Below are positions 52,089-62,692 of a stretch of 64,000 nt of DNA, in pieces. The notes under the pieces are model-generated. The model worked only from the letters and a program-made list of their open reading frames with translations, was not told the origin of the DNA and did not search any database. Made by a program: the position numbers and the translations under genes. Source of the stretch: Duganella qianjiadongensis (GTDB taxonomy: Bacteria > Pseudomonadota > Gammaproteobacteria > Burkholderiales > Burkholderiaceae_D); NCBI RefSeq assembly GCF_009857915.1, contig NZ_WWCM01000002.1, positions 558,001 through 622,000 of the forward strand, read 5' to 3'. How positions within the stretch are numbered: the first letter of the stretch is position 1; every line of letters starts with the position of its first letter.

Positions 52089-52838
52089 ATGCGCCGATTG
52101 CTGGCAGTATGCCTAGGGAGTCTCATGTGCGCGCTGGCGCAGGCCGCTCCCATCGAAATCATGGTAGAAGACGCTGCGGCGCCCATGTCCAATCCGGATG
52201 GCAGCGGCTATGCCAACGAAATCGTGCTGGCTGCATTTGCCGCCATGGATACGCCTGTCAAACTGACGGTGGTGCCGTATGCGCGCTGCAAAAAATACGT
52301 GCTGTCCGGCGCTGTGGCGGCCTGCCTCAGCATGTCCGACGCACCCGAGCTGGCCGGCAAGGTGCGGCTCTCCGGCCTGCCCCTGTTCTATGCCTATCCG
52401 CGCTTCTACTACCATGCCAGCCATCCGCTGAGCGCGAAAGGGCTGACCGATCTGCAACCGGGCCTGCGCATCGGCATCGTCAACGGTTACGAATACCCGC
52501 CCGAAATCCTGCGCCTGACGGAACGCGGCATCCATCTGCTCGAAGCCCGCTCGGAAGAAACCAATCTGAAGAAACTGGCCGTGGGCCATATCGATCTGGC
52601 GGTCAGCATGATGGACGATTTCAAAAGCGACGATGCGCTGATCGCGCGGGCCGGCGTGCAGCAGGTGGTGTTTGCTTTCGAAACCACGCCGCAGGGATCG
52701 TATATCGGCTTCAGCAGCCTGCACCCGCAGGGCGAACAGGCACGCCAGCTGTTCAATCGCGGCTATGCCGCCATCATACTCAATGGCACACGCGCGGCCA
52801 TCGAGCGCAAGTGGAAACGTGGCAAGCCCTTATCCTGA
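52089..52838 (+). CDS. Periplasmic substrate-binding-like protein (SBP type 3 fold)
   Basis: The 249-residue protein has a signal peptide (MRRLLAVCLGSLMCALAQA) and an amino-acid-type (SBP_bac_3) two-lobed fold: IEIMVEDAAAPMSNPDGSGYANEIVLAAF, then RIGIVNGYEYPPEI and KLAVGHIDLAVSMMDD. I chose the ATG at 52089 because the signal starts there; a longer in-frame reading overlaps the divergent gene's start. No ABC permease or ATPase is adjacent, so it may be a lone sensor protein. A cytoplasmic histidine kinase gene follows 134 bp downstream on the same strand, a possible functional link. Confidence 0.8.
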   Translation: MRRLLAVCLGSLMCALAQAAPIEIMVEDAAAPMSNPDGSGYANEIVLAAFAAMDTPVKLTVVPYARCKKYVLSGAVAACLSMSDAPELAGKVRLSGLPLFYAYPRFYYHASHPLSAKGLTDLQPGLRIGIVNGYEYPPEILRLTERGIHLLEARSEETNLKKLAVGHIDLAVSMMDDFKSDDALIARAGVQQVVFAFETTPQGSYIGFSSLHPQGEQARQLFNRGYAAIILNGTRAAIERKWKRGKPLS

Positions 52839-52972
52839 CAGACACTTTAACGATTTGCTATGTTAGCTGCAAAATAGCAACACACAGCTGAGCCATCAGT
52901 CTATCGCTGTTTGGTTGCAAGCCACTTCATGGGATACTCGATCCACGCGCCAGTGCGCAACAGGGTCATGCC

Positions 52973-55009
52973 ATGTCAGCTTCGGAAATCAGCCCACAGC
53001 ATGCGGCAGCCGCGCCGGCGGAGCTGCTGCTGCACAAGCTGCGGGTATGCCTGTCCGGCCACGAAATGCTGCATTTGCGTCCCGTGCTGCTGCAGCTGCA
53101 GGCAGAGAAACTGCATGCTGCGCAAAAGCTGGAATGCGCAGCCTTCCAGCTGCTGGACCGCGCCGCCAATGTAGAAAATTCGGCCGAAGCGCTGCTGATG
53201 CCGGCCAAGTCGCTGCAGCTGCAAGCCCAGACCGAACAGCACCCGCTGGCGCAGGCCGCTGCCTTCCGCGCCCTGCACTGGGTGCAGATGCGCATGCGTC
53301 TGCACCATGCAGCGCTGGACTCGCTGGCCCGTGCCGCCGAACTGTACGAACGCTGCGCCCAGCCGGCGCTGGCGTTACAGATGAAGGCAGCGCGCTGCCG
53401 CGTCCTCCTGAGCGCGGAGATGCACGAGGAATTGCGCCAGTTCTGCGCCGACATGCTGGCCCAGAGCGGTACGCTCAGCCCCGCCATCTACACCACCCTG
53501 ATCGATTATTCCGCTTCCGCCTCCTACTATCTGGCGCTGGAAGAAGGCGATCCCGTCAAGGCCGACCAGCACTGGGGCGACTGCCTGTCGCGCCGCTTAC
53601 AGGTACTGCAGTGCACGCGCAGGTTCGGGCTGGAATCGCAGGAATGCGTGGCGCTGCTGAATCTGGCGGTGGTCTCGGCTACGCGCGAGCAGACCGGCGA
53701 AAGCCGCCACTACATGCAGCAGGTGTATGACAAATATGGCAGCGAGGGCTACTGGGAACCGTGGCTGCACCTGTGCCGCCTGCTGATCCAGTGCGCCGAA
53801 GGCGAACCGCGCAAGGCGTGGCAGGAGCTGCTGGCCTACGACGCCACGCTGGCACGCGCATCGCTGCATCCGAGCCGGCTGCGTGAAATCAGCCTGTATG
53901 CCATCCGCCGCTATGGCCGCCGCTGGGGCCATCTGGAACAGGCCCTGCAGGCCACCATCGATCAGGTGGCGATGGAACGCCATTACAAACGCGAACTCTC
54001 TACCTCGCTGGGCGAAACCCTGACCGCCGTGATGGAACGCCCGCAACTGCTCTACCAGAATGCCCTGCTGGCCCAGCATGGCACCGTGCTGGAAAACTCG
54101 CTGGTGCAGCGCAATCAGGAACTCCAGCAGACACTGGACAACCTGCAGCGCGAAGTAACGGTACGGCAGGCGGCGGAAGCGGCACTGCAGACGGCACACG
54201 ACCGGCTGGAACAGGAAGTACGCGAACGCACGGCGGCACTGGAGCAGGCCATGCACTCGCTGATGCAGCAGGAGAAGCAGCTCGGCCTGTCGCGGCTGGT
54301 GGTCGGCATGGCGCATGAACTCAATACCCCGCTGGGCAATGCGCGCGTGGCCGCCAGCGCCATCACGGCACAGGCGGCAGCGCTGCAGCAGACCATGGCC
54401 GCGGGCAGCCTGCGCCGCAGCCAGCTCGATGGCGTGCTCGACGATGTGCAGATGGGCGGTGCGCTGGTGGACCGGGCACTCTGCCAGATCAGCCAGCTGG
54501 TGGAGCGTTTCAAGAGCCTGTCGGGCGAACCGGCGCAGGAAGTGGCCGGCCGCTTCGACTTGAGCGACCGTCTGCGCTACTGTGCCGACAGCTGGCGCCC
54601 GCAGCTACAGGCGCGCGGCATCACGCTGACCCTGTCCATGCCCGAGCAGCTATGGCTGGTGGGCTATCCCGGCGCCTGCCAGATCGTGTTCCAGCACCTG
54701 CTCGACAACTGTCTGATGCACGCTTTTGCCCAGCGCAGTAACGGCAACATCGTGGTGCGCACGGCGCTGCGTGCACAGACCGTGGAAATCGACTGGGTCG
54801 ACGACGGTTGCGGCATCGCGCCCGAACATCTGTCGCATGTATTCGAACCCTTCTTCACCACCCAGCTGGGCCTGACAGGTACCGGACTGGGACTGGCCAG
54901 CGTGCACAGCATGGTGGTCAGCATGATGCGCGGACAGGTTATACTCGAGAGCACCCCCGGTATCGGCAGCCACTTCAAGCTGCGCCTGCCCACCGGGCTC
55001 GATGCCTGA
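52973..55009 (+). CDS. Cytoplasmic sensor histidine kinase with helical repeat N-terminus
   Basis: The 678-residue kinase has no membrane span. Residues 1-370 form helical, TPR-like repeats (LALQMKAARCRVLLSAEMHEEL, AVVSATREQTGESRHYMQQVYDKYG). A coiled coil follows at about 380-435, then a DHp domain with His in MAHELNTPLGNARVAAS (about residue 446). The ATPase domain has the N-box HLLDNCLMHAF, DDGCGIAPEHLSHVFEPFF and GTGLGLASVHS. There is no receiver domain or regulator gene beside it, so it is an orphan kinase. Such repeat-kinases usually sense via partner proteins. The neighbour gene at 55037 encodes a small membrane protein. Confidence 0.9.
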   Translation: MSASEISPQHAAAAPAELLLHKLRVCLSGHEMLHLRPVLLQLQAEKLHAAQKLECAAFQLLDRAANVENSAEALLMPAKSLQLQAQTEQHPLAQAAAFRALHWVQMRMRLHHAALDSLARAAELYERCAQPALALQMKAARCRVLLSAEMHEELRQFCADMLAQSGTLSPAIYTTLIDYSASASYYLALEEGDPVKADQHWGDCLSRRLQVLQCTRRFGLESQECVALLNLAVVSATREQTGESRHYMQQVYDKYGSEGYWEPWLHLCRLLIQCAEGEPRKAWQELLAYDATLARASLHPSRLREISLYAIRRYGRRWGHLEQALQATIDQVAMERHYKRELSTSLGETLTAVMERPQLLYQNALLAQHGTVLENSLVQRNQELQQTLDNLQREVTVRQAAEAALQTAHDRLEQEVRERTAALEQAMHSLMQQEKQLGLSRLVVGMAHELNTPLGNARVAASAITAQAAALQQTMAAGSLRRSQLDGVLDDVQMGGALVDRALCQISQLVERFKSLSGEPAQEVAGRFDLSDRLRYCADSWRPQLQARGITLTLSMPEQLWLVGYPGACQIVFQHLLDNCLMHAFAQRSNGNIVVRTALRAQTVEIDWVDDGCGIAPEHLSHVFEPFFTTQLGLTGTGLGLASVHSMVVSMMRGQVILESTPGIGSHFKLRLPTGLDA

Positions 55010-55036
55010 ACCACCCTACCGGAAAGTAGCAACACC

Positions 55037-55423
55037 TTGAAGCTGGAATTTGAAACGTGGCTGGCCCGCGTCCTTTTACTCAACGGCCTGCTGACGCTGG
55101 GCGTCTGTCTGGGCTGGCTGGGCGAAGCCCATAGCGGCCTGCCGCTCGCCATCCTGACCGGTTGCGCGATGCTGGCCATCGTTTCGGCTGCGCTGGCACT
55201 CAAGCGACAGCGGCTAGGCTGGTACGGCGCGCTGCCGTATTACGGCGTGCAGGTCGTGAGCTACTATGCCTACGACGGCAGCAGCCTGTGGGCCGTCAAG
55301 GCCGGCGTCAGCCTCGGCATGGTGCTGCATCTGGCCAGCGGCGTCGTGGTACTGAATATGCTCGCGGCCTGCCTGCTGGCGGCCAGCGGCTGGGTACTGT
55401 GGCGTCAGCATCATCCCGTCTGA
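55037..55423 (+). CDS. Small four-span membrane protein, function unknown
   Basis: The 128-residue protein has four hydrophobic segments: VLLLNGLLTLGVCLGWLG, LPLAILTGCAMLAIVSAALAL, a span near YGVQVVSYYAYDG, and VVVLNMLAACLLAASGWVLW. The start is TTG at 55037, 27 bp after the kinase stop, with GGAAAG some distance upstream. The tight spacing suggests cotranscription with the orphan kinase. I do not recognise the family. Confidence 0.65.
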   Translation: MKLEFETWLARVLLLNGLLTLGVCLGWLGEAHSGLPLAILTGCAMLAIVSAALALKRQRLGWYGALPYYGVQVVSYYAYDGSSLWAVKAGVSLGMVLHLASGVVVLNMLAACLLAASGWVLWRQHHPV

Positions 55424-55520
55424 GCGGCCAGCGCGCTTTCTGCTTGCTCGAAAGCCGCATTAGCTAACGCGAATTACTTCGTTCACGCTGCGCAGCGCAC
55501 AGCGCATACTGCCGCACTGA

Positions 55521-55579
55521 CAGCCCGCTGCATCATCCGGCAGCAGGGCTGGCGCATGGCCACCATCACGGCCATGCGC
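55521..55579 (+). promoter_or_regulatory. Two stacked RNA hairpins just upstream of metN
   Basis: Hairpin 1: CAGCCCGCTGC (55521-55531) with GCAGC and GGGCTG (55540-55544, 55546-55551), one bulged A. Hairpin 2: perfect 10-bp arms GCGCATGGCC (55552-55561) and GGCCATGCGC (55570-55579). They abut with no gap and end 29 nt before the metN ATG, which has no good ribosome site. They may be a leader that controls metNIQ, or a terminator for the gene before. No SAM riboswitch pattern is recognised. Confidence 0.5.
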
Positions 55580-55608
55580 ATCGACTTTACACCAGCGCGG
55601 CGGGCCCC

Positions 55609-56403
55609 ATGCAGAACCTCATCCAGCTACACGGCATCAGTAAATCCTTCCGGCTGCCCGATGGCAGCCGCTATCAGGCACTGCAGGACGTCAGCCTGTC
55701 GGTACGGGCGGGCGAAATCGTCGGCCTGATCGGCCGCAGCGGTGCCGGCAAGTCCACCCTGCTACGCAGCATCAACCTGCTGGAGCGGCCCGACCACGGC
55801 ACTGTCCAGATCAATGGCCAGGACCTGATGCGCATGCCTGCTGCCCGGTTGCGCAGCGCGCGCGAACAGATAGGCATGATGTTCCAGCACTACAATCTGC
55901 TGCATAACCTGAACGTCTACGAAAACGTCGCCTTCCCTCTGCGTCTGCATGAACGTCTGAACGCACCACGGCTGGCGGCACGGGTGCGCGAATGTCTGGA
56001 CATGGTCGGCCTGGCCGACCGCGCAGGCAGCTATCCGGCCCAGCTTTCGGGCGGCCAGAAACAGCGCGTCTCGATTGCGCGCGCGCTGGCCAGCCGTCCC
56101 GATGTGCTGCTGTGCGACGAGCCCACCTCCGCACTCGACGCCACCACCATGCGCAGCATCCTCGCCACGCTAAGCAACATCAACCTTGCGCTCGGCGTCA
56201 CCATCGTCATCGTCAGCCATGAACTGGCGGCCCTGGCGCAACTGTGCCACCGCGTGGTGGTGCTGGAAGATGGCCGTATTGCCGAGCAGTTCGATCCGGC
56301 CGATACCGCCAGCTTACGTGTCACGGCGCTGGGACGCGAACTGGCCTACTACCGCAGCGAAAGCGGGCAGGCTTGCAGCCGCGAAGGAGTCCAGCATGTT
56401 TGA
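55609..56403 (+). CDS. metN: Methionine ABC importer ATPase MetN, short form
   Basis: The 264-residue ATPase has Walker A ([17 protein letters not shown]), Q-loop region ([18 protein letters not shown]), signature [15 protein letters not shown] and Walker B ([15 protein letters not shown]). It drives methionine uptake through MetI. Typical MetN is about 343 residues with a C-terminal NIL domain that binds methionine and shuts the carrier (trans-inhibition). This one ends soon after the H-loop region, so the NIL domain is missing. It overlaps metI by 8 nt. No Shine-Dalgarno is visible; two hairpins lie upstream. Confidence 0.92.
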   Translation: MQNLIQLHGISKSFRLPDGSRYQALQDVSLSVRAGEIVGLIGRSGAGKSTLLRSINLLERPDHGTVQINGQDLMRMPAARLRSAREQIGMMFQHYNLLHNLNVYENVAFPLRLHERLNAPRLAARVRECLDMVGLADRAGSYPAQLSGGQKQRVSIARALASRPDVLLCDEPTSALDATTMRSILATLSNINLALGVTIVIVSHELAALAQLCHRVVVLEDGRIAEQFDPADTASLRVTALGRELAYYRSESGQACSREGVQHV

Positions 56404-57058
56404 ATCGCTACTGGCGATCATGCCAGATCTGTGGCTGGCGCTGGGCCAGACTTTGCTGATGCTGGCCATCTGCCTGCTGGTGGCCGTGCTGCTGGGCGGC
56501 CCGCTGGGCGTGCTGCTGTTCCTGCTCGGCCCGGGACAGATGCTGCAGCAACGCGCGCTGGGCGCCGTGCTGGGCTGGCTGGTGAATACGCTGCGCTCCT
56601 TCCCCTTCATCATCCTGCTGGTGGCGCTGGTGCCGCTCACCCGCTGGATAGTCGGCAGCTCGATCGGCCCGCTGGCCGCCTCGGTGCCGCTGGCCTGCGC
56701 CGCCGTGCCGTATTTCGCCCGGCTGGTGGAACAGCAGCTGCATGAAGTACCGCGCGGCGTGCTGGAAGCGGCGACCGCCATGGGCGCCAGCCCGTGGCAG
56801 ATGGTATTCCGGGTGCTGCTGGTGGAAGCCCGTTCCGGTCTGGTCAGCGCGCTCACCGTGCTGGCGATCAGCTTCCTGTCCTACTCCGCCGTGGCTGGCG
56901 TGGTGGGTGGCGGCGGCATCGGCGATCTGGCGATCCGCTTCGGCTACTACCGTTTCGATACCGCCATGATGGTGCTGACCATCGCCGTACTGGTCGCGCT
57001 GGTCCAGCTGATACAGTTCGGCGGCAGCCGGCTGGCGCGCCGCCTCGACCGGCGCTAG
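56396..57058 (+). CDS. metI: Methionine ABC importer permease MetI
   Basis: The 220-residue permease has five membrane spans and the EAA loop typical of MetI: LPLACAAVPYFARLVEQQLHEVPRGVLEAATAMGASPWQMVF, then SALTVLAISFLSYSAVAGVVGGGGIGDLAIRFGYYRF. The ATG at 56396 has AAGGAG 7 nt upstream and overlaps the metN stop by 8 nt. It forms the membrane channel for methionine with MetN and MetQ. A longer in-frame reading into metN is rejected. Confidence 0.94.
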   Translation: MFESLLAIMPDLWLALGQTLLMLAICLLVAVLLGGPLGVLLFLLGPGQMLQQRALGAVLGWLVNTLRSFPFIILLVALVPLTRWIVGSSIGPLAASVPLACAAVPYFARLVEQQLHEVPRGVLEAATAMGASPWQMVFRVLLVEARSGLVSALTVLAISFLSYSAVAGVVGGGGIGDLAIRFGYYRFDTAMMVLTIAVLVALVQLIQFGGSRLARRLDRR

Positions 57059-57105
57059 TGCCCTCTATCTTCCCTAATTTGTCGCTTTATCTGACGGAGA
57101 ATTCC

Positions 57106-57942
57106 ATGCCATCCCATCGTTCCGTATTACGCCGCCGTCTGCTCGGTCTTTCGCTGGCCATGCTGGCCAGCCACAACGTCGCCGCTAAGGATCCCCATGA
57201 GCTGGTCATCGGCACCAGCGTGGGGCCCTACGCCGATCAGGTCAAACTGGGCATCAAGCCGATACTGGAAAAACAGGGCTACAAGGTGAAAGTGGTGGAA
57301 TTCAGCGACTACATCCAGCCCAATTTCGCGCTGGCCGAAGGCGCGCTCGACGCCAATATCTTCCAGCACATCGTGTATCTGCGCCAGTTCGCCAGCGAGC
57401 ATAAACTGGCCCTTAGCGAGCTGATCACCATCCCCACTGCGCCCATCGCCATCTACAGCAAAAAACACAAGGCACTGACGGAAGTGCGCGAAGGTGCGCT
57501 GGTGGCCATGCCGAACGATCCTACCAACCAGGCACGTGCGCTGGTCCTGCTCGACCAGCTGGGCTGGATCAGGCTGCGTCCTCAGGTCGATCCGCTGCGT
57601 GCTTCGGAAAAGGATATTGCAGTCAACCTCAAAAAACTCAAACTGGTGGCGCTGGAAGCGGCCCAGCTGCCCCGTTCACTGCAGGACAGCGACTACTCCT
57701 TCGTCAACGGCAATTTCGCCCTGGCCTCGGGCCTTAAACTGACGGACGCACTGATCACGGAAAAGATCTCGCCCAACTACATCAATCTGGTCGCCGTGCG
57801 CAGCGCCGACAAGGACAAGCCCTACGCGCGCGACATCGCCGCGGCCTACCGATCGCGCGCCTTCCTCGATTTCACCAACCAGTATCTGCAAGGCTATGCC
57901 AAGACCGACTACCAGCTGGCGCAGCAAGCAGCGGCGCGCTAG
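57106..57942 (+). CDS. metQ: Methionine-binding protein MetQ
   Basis: The 278-residue protein has a signal ([18 protein letters not shown]) and the NlpA/MetQ fold: [41 protein letters not shown], the ligand-contact segments [13 protein letters not shown] and [16 protein letters not shown], and [23 protein letters not shown]. There is no lipobox cysteine, so it is periplasmic and not a lipoprotein, unlike E. coli MetQ. CGGAGA precedes the ATG. It is 47 bp after metI in the same operon. Its stop overlaps the stop of the convergent chemoreceptor gene in the 4-nt sequence CTAG. Confidence 0.93.
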   Translation: MPSHRSVLRRRLLGLSLAMLASHNVAAKDPHELVIGTSVGPYADQVKLGIKPILEKQGYKVKVVEFSDYIQPNFALAEGALDANIFQHIVYLRQFASEHKLALSELITIPTAPIAIYSKKHKALTEVREGALVAMPNDPTNQARALVLLDQLGWIRLRPQVDPLRASEKDIAVNLKKLKLVALEAAQLPRSLQDSDYSFVNGNFALASGLKLTDALITEKISPNYINLVAVRSADKDKPYARDIAAAYRSRAFLDFTNQYLQGYAKTDYQLAQQAAAR

Positions 57943-59399
57943 CCGGCAGCCAGTGCCAGCCGCGCTGTCCCCGCATTCGGACGCTCGCCCAGTTTGAAGG
58001 CGGCCACCAGTGCCGCCAGATGCTGGGCTTCCTGCGCCAGCGCATCAGCCGCTGCGGCATCCTCTTCCACCAGCGCGGCATTCTGCTGGGTGGTTTCATC
58101 AAACGCCACGATGGCGCTGTTGATCCGCTCTATGCCCTCGTTCTGCTCCTGATTGGCGCTGCTCATTTCGCCCATAATGGCGGTTACCCGCTGCACGCTA
58201 GCGACCACTTCCAGCATGGTACTGCCGGCACCGTCGACCAGCCGGCCGCCGCTCTCCACCGTCTGTACCGTATTGTTGATCAGTTCCTTGATTTCCTTGG
58301 CGGCAGCGGCAGAGCGGTGCGCCAGATTGCGCACCTCCGTCGCCACCACGGCAAAACCGCGCCCCTGCTCGCCTGCACGCGCTGCTTCCACCGCAGCATT
58401 CAGGGCCAGAATATTGGTCTGGAACGCGATCCCGTCGATCACGCTGATGATGTCCACGATCTGGCGCGAGGACGCATTGATCACGCCCATAGTATCGACC
58501 ACCTGCCGCACCGCCTCACCACCGCGTTCGGCAATCTCGGAAGCACTCTGCGCCAGCGCATTGGCCTGACGCGCGCTCTCGTTATTCTGCCGCACCATGG
58601 CAGCCAGCCGTGCCATCGAGGTTGCCGTCTGCTCCACGCTGCTAGCCTGCCGTTCCGTGCGGCGCGATAACTCGGCATTGCCGTGCGCAATCTCGCCCGA
58701 GGCGGCAGCGATCGCATCGGCGCCGGCCCGCACTCCGCCTATGGTTGCCCGCATGGTGGCCAGCATTTCCACCAGCTTGCTGGCGAGGCGGCTGCGCGGG
58801 CTGGTCTCGGCAGCCGACAGGTCGATGCGCCCCTCGATGGCCGCCAGCGCCGCCACGATGCTTTCCAGTTCGGCGGCCTGACAGGCAGCGCGACGCAGTA
58901 TCAGCGACAGATGAATCAGCACCGCCGATTCCACCACCACGTACGCCGCATGGATAAACACGGTGGACAGCTGCGGGCGGGTAAAGCACATCACCCCGTA
59001 GCCCCATTCCTGCAGATAGTGGAAGCTCAGGTGATGCACGGCGATGGCAGCGGCAGCAACGACGATCGGACGCCAGTCGCGGTAGGCCAGCAGAAAAGCC
59101 AGATAGACGAATATGCCGAAATGCAATTCGGTCAGACCCGCACCCTGATGGATATTCAGCGCGGCAAACACCATCAGGGCTAGCGCGATGGCACAGCGCG
59201 TCAGCAATGCGCCGGGGGCGTTAAAGTGCAGCATGGCGGGTAGGGCGGCGCTGGGCAGGCCGATCAGCAGCGCCAGCCCCCACGTGTGGTTCAGTCCCGC
59301 CAGGGCTAGGGAAAACAGCAACAGTGCGCCCAGTACAGCGAGCATGATCTTGTCGGCCTGCTCGGCGATGGCTTGCAACGGGTCATAACGCTCTTGCAT
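57939..59399 (-). CDS. Methyl-accepting chemotaxis protein with multi-span membrane sensor
   Basis: The 486-residue receptor has about six N-terminal membrane spans in the first 175 residues in place of a periplasmic sensor domain, with a conserved-looking His-rich segment ([15 protein letters not shown]). It has no classical HAMP. The signalling domain has the tip [40 protein letters not shown]. Such a plan suggests sensing of a membrane-soluble or energy signal, which is inference. The stop overlaps metQ's stop by 4 nt (CTAG). It lies on the same strand as the next kinase gene, 91 bp beyond it. Confidence 0.9.
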   Translation of the reverse strand: MQERYDPLQAIAEQADKIMLAVLGALLLFSLALAGLNHTWGLALLIGLPSAALPAMLHFNAPGALLTRCAIALALMVFAALNIHQGAGLTELHFGIFVYLAFLLAYRDWRPIVVAAAAIAVHHLSFHYLQEWGYGVMCFTRPQLSTVFIHAAYVVVESAVLIHLSLILRRAACQAAELESIVAALAAIEGRIDLSAAETSPRSRLASKLVEMLATMRATIGGVRAGADAIAAASGEIAHGNAELSRRTERQASSVEQTATSMARLAAMVRQNNESARQANALAQSASEIAERGGEAVRQVVDTMGVINASSRQIVDIISVIDGIAFQTNILALNAAVEAARAGEQGRGFAVVATEVRNLAHRSAAAAKEIKELINNTVQTVESGGRLVDGAGSTMLEVVASVQRVTAIMGEMSSANQEQNEGIERINSAIVAFDETTQQNAALVEEDAAAADALAQEAQHLAALVAAFKLGERPNAGTARLALAAG

Positions 59400-59490
59400 G
59401 GAATACTCCCGATGGAAAATCTGAAGGACTATGGCAATAAGCTCGGCTGCTTGCGCGATGATATGCCAGAGTTCCCGCAGCGGAAAGTAT

Positions 59491-62400
59491 TTATTTTCCC
59501 GCTACACCGCCACGCAACAGGCGGCGCCACCAGCGCGATGGTGCAGCGCTCGCATCTGGCGCTCTGGCCGGTTGTGCTGTCGCCAGCGTCATCCCCAGTC
59601 GGAGTTCGATACGGGTGCCCTGCCCCGCTGCCGATTCGAGCTGGAACTGGGCTCCCATGGCGACGGCCCGCTCGCGCATGCCCACCAGCCCCCAGTGGCC
59701 TGCGCGCTGGCCCGCCTCGGCAATATGGCAGGGCAGGCCCAGGCCGTTGTCGCTGACACGCACGATAAAGTACTCGCGCTGGTAGTCTATCTCCAGCACC
59801 ACCATGCTGGCCTTGGCATGGCGTGCCGCGTTAAGCAACGCTTCGCGCGCGATGGCATGCACTTCATTACGCACCGCATCGCACAGCACTCTGGGCTTGC
59901 CCAGCACGCGCATAGTGAAGTGCTCGTGCAGTAGTACCCGCCCATACTGTTGCAGCGACTGTTCCAGCTGGTCCGGTATGGCCTCGCTACGCAGATCCAT
60001 GATGTGCTCGCGCCCTTCCACCATCAGCTGGTCGGCCAGATCGAGCGTCTGTTCCAGCTTGGCCCGCTCTGCCGAATCGCTAGGCAGGCGCCGTGCCTGA
60101 CTGTCGAAATACATGATCAGGCCCTGCACGCTTTGCAGCAGCGTGTCGTGCAGGCCGCGCGCAATGCGGGCCCGTTCCGCCAGCCGTTCATGCATCAGGT
60201 CCTGCATATGCGCGGTCAGGTAGCGCACTCGCAGCAGGTAGAAAATGTACAGCAGCACCAGCGCAGCAGCGGCCAGCAGCAGGTAGAACAGCGGCGTTTC
60301 CGTAAACGCCGGTGCGATGTTCAGCCACACGTCTGCGCCCTGTTCGTTCCACACGCCGTCTTCATTGGCGGCCTTGACGATAAAGCGATAGCTGCCCGGC
60401 GGCAGGTTGGTGTAAAACGCTTCGCGCCGGCCCTGCGGGTCCTGCCACTCTTTATCGTAACCCTGTAACTGGTAGCGGAACGCCACCCGCTCCGGCATGC
60501 TCAGGCTGAGCGCGGTGAAACTGAAGCGCACGTCGCGCTGATTCTGCGGCAGCTGCACCGCCGGACTGGCCGGATAATCAAGCCCGCCCGCGCGCACGCT
60601 GGTTATCTGCACAGACGGCACCAGCGCATTGCGCACAATCTGGCGCGGATCGAGGCTGGCCACTTCGCTGGCGGTGGAAAACCAGAGCCGCCCCGCGCTA
60701 TCGGCCTGCACGGTGTTGAGCGGCCGGAACTGGCCCGGCAGACCGGGCAAACCATCGAGCGCATTGAACTGTTCGGCCGGCACCGGCTGCTCCGGCTGCG
60801 CCAGCAGGCGCACCACATCTGCTGCGGCGATGCGGGTAATGCCATTGGCGCCATGCAGCCACAGCTCCCCCGCGCTGGTACGCACGATGCCGGAGATACC
60901 GCGCAGGCCAGAGCCTGCGGCACTGCCAGCCAGATGGACGGGCTGGAATTGCAGCGGCTTGCGTTGCAGGTCCAGCACGGCCAGCCCCGTTTCACCGCCT
61001 AGCCAGAGATGATCGCCATCGACCAGCAAGGCGAGTACATTGCCCAGCGCAAGCCCCTGCACAGGACCAAACAGCTGCACCGTACGGCCTTGTATCATGG
61101 CCAGCTGATTGCGCAGATAGCCCACCCAGACCCGGCCCGCACCATCTCGGACCAGACACATGGCCATGTCGTCGAGCAGTCCAGCGAGCCCGCCGTGCTT
61201 GCGCCACTGGCCGTGCTCGATGCGGTACAAGCCCTTGCGTCCGACCGACACCCACATCCGCTGCACCTCGTCATGCACCATGGCCTGCACGGGAAAGCCC
61301 GCCAGCTCCGGCGGCATGGGCGTGCGGCTATAGCGGGCCGGCCCTTCGCGGCGCCACAGTCCAGCACCATTGCCCAGCCAGATAGCGCCCTGCCCGTCGC
61401 GATAGGCGCTATCGAAGTGAGCGGCCAGTTCAAACTGGGCGCTGCCATCGGGACGGTAGCGCCGCAGCGGCGCGGCCGAATCGGAGATCAGCATTTCGCC
61501 ATTGCCGGCGCTGACCATCATGGGCTGGTCGAACGGCACGGCTACCGGCATCACCTGCAGGCGATTGCGCCGCAAACGGTCGATGCCGTTCGACGTGCCT
61601 ATCCAGATATTACCTTCGCGGTCCTGAAAAAACGTCTGCGGCAGCGGGCCGCTCAAGCCGCTCTCCTTGGTCAGCTGCTGGGCTGCAGGCACCGCTCCGC
61701 TGCCCGCCTGCAGATGCCGGTTCAGCGCATGGAAGCGCAGCGTCCACATGCCGCCGGCACGGTCGAAATGCATGCCGTTGCCTTCCACTTCCGCCCGCGG
61801 CGCAGCATTGCCGGCCGGCGCAGTCATGCTCATTCGATAGCACTTGCTGAGGCCATCGCAAGCCCACATGCTGCCATCCGGCCCTTGCGCCATCGCCATC
61901 AGATCGAGCCTGGGCCAGGCCTGCGTATAGCGGCTGGCGCCCGGCGCACGGAAATATACCCCGCCTTGCGCCGATACCCATTGCACCCCGGCGCGGTCGA
62001 ACAGAATCTGGCGCACCAGCGTATGGGCCAGTCCCGAAGTCTGGTCCGGCGTGGTGAATTGCGCTGCGCCCGGTGCCAGACTGGCCATACTGGCGCTGGT
62101 AGCCACCCACACGGTGCCGTCCGGCCCCTGCGCGATACTCCACACCGAGCTATCGGGCAGACCTTGCGCCGGACCGAAATGGCGCACGCCCTGCGGGCCG
62201 AACACGCTCACGCCACCGAGCCGGTAGCCCACCCACAGGCTGCCGTCGGGCGGCGCCAGCAGACCCATCACGTTATTCGAGCGTAGCGCCTGCCCCTGTA
62301 TCCTGTCCATCCGTTCGAAATGCACGCCATCGAAGCGGAACAGACCAGCAGGCGTGGCAGCCCATAGCCAGCCATCGCTGGTCTGGGCGATCTTGTGCAC

Positions 62401-62580
62401 ATCGATGGGAGCGCCATTCAGGCCATTCCACGCCGTATGGGTGTAATCGGATAGCAGCGGACTGGCTGGCGTTGCCGCCTGCAGCGGCGTCAGCGCCAGC
62501 AGCCCGGCGCCACACGCCAGCACTGCTTTGCTCAACCCGGCATGTATTTTTGCAAAATACACAAACATTCCTCTGAGCAT
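59491..62580 (-). CDS. Beta-propeller/Y_Y_Y sensor histidine kinase (NarL-type)
   Basis: The protein, about 1030 residues, has a signal or anchor near the N-terminus, then a long two-component regulator propeller built of repeats such as [34 protein letters not shown] and [19 protein letters not shown] domain follows ([32 protein letters not shown]), one membrane span ([18 protein letters not shown]), a HisKA_3 helix with His in [14 protein letters not shown] (about residue 810) and an ATPase domain ([32 protein letters not shown]). It senses an extracellular solute, probably a polymer product. The start is uncertain: ATG at 62580, ATG at 62568 or a GTG at 62646. No response regulator is adjacent. 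Confidence 0.88.
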   Translation of the reverse strand: MLRGMFVYFAKIHAGLSKAVLACGAGLLALTPLQAATPASPLLSDYTHTAWNGLNGAPIDVHKIAQTSDGWLWAATPAGLFRFDGVHFERMDRIQGQALRSNNVMGLLAPPDGSLWVGYRLGGVSVFGPQGVRHFGPAQGLPDSSVWSIAQGPDGTVWVATSASMASLAPGAAQFTTPDQTSGLAHTLVRQILFDRAGVQWVSAQGGVYFRAPGASRYTQAWPRLDLMAMAQGPDGSMWACDGLSKCYRMSMTAPAGNAAPRAEVEGNGMHFDRAGGMWTLRFHALNRHLQAGSGAVPAAQQLTKESGLSGPLPQTFFQDREGNIWIGTSNGIDRLRRNRLQVMPVAVPFDQPMMVSAGNGEMLISDSAAPLRRYRPDGSAQFELAAHFDSAYRDGQGAIWLGNGAGLWRREGPARYSRTPMPPELAGFPVQAMVHDEVQRMWVSVGRKGLYRIEHGQWRKHGGLAGLLDDMAMCLVRDGAGRVWVGYLRNQLAMIQGRTVQLFGPVQGLALGNVLALLVDGDHLWLGGETGLAVLDLQRKPLQFQPVHLAGSAAGSGLRGISGIVRTSAGELWLHGANGITRIAAADVVRLLAQPEQPVPAEQFNALDGLPGLPGQFRPLNTVQADSAGRLWFSTASEVASLDPRQIVRNALVPSVQITSVRAGGLDYPASPAVQLPQNQRDVRFSFTALSLSMPERVAFRYQLQGYDKEWQDPQGRREAFYTNLPPGSYRFIVKAANEDGVWNEQGADVWLNIAPAFTETPLFYLLLAAAALVLLYIFYLLRVRYLTAHMQDLMHERLAERARIARGLHDTLLQSVQGLIMYFDSQARRLPSDSAERAKLEQTLDLADQLMVEGREHIMDLRSEAIPDQLEQSLQQYGRVLLHEHFTMRVLGKPRVLCDAVRNEVHAIAREALLNAARHAKASMVVLEIDYQREYFIVRVSDNGLGLPCHIAEAGQRAGHWGLVGMRERAVAMGAQFQLESAAGQGTRIELRLGMTLATAQPARAPDASAAPSRWWRRLLRGGVAGK

Positions 62581-62692
62581 TATAAAAATGACAGTGTAAC
62601 CAGAAATGCAAACAGGCAGAGGACTGGCGGCTATGACTTTTTTCACGCGATCCGGCGCCGAACATCATCGGCGGTTGAGGCCGCAAACTCTT

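Noticed and set aside
55424..55608. SAM riboswitch upstream of metN
   Set aside because: No SAM-I or SAM-II core pattern was recognised. Only two simple stems are present.
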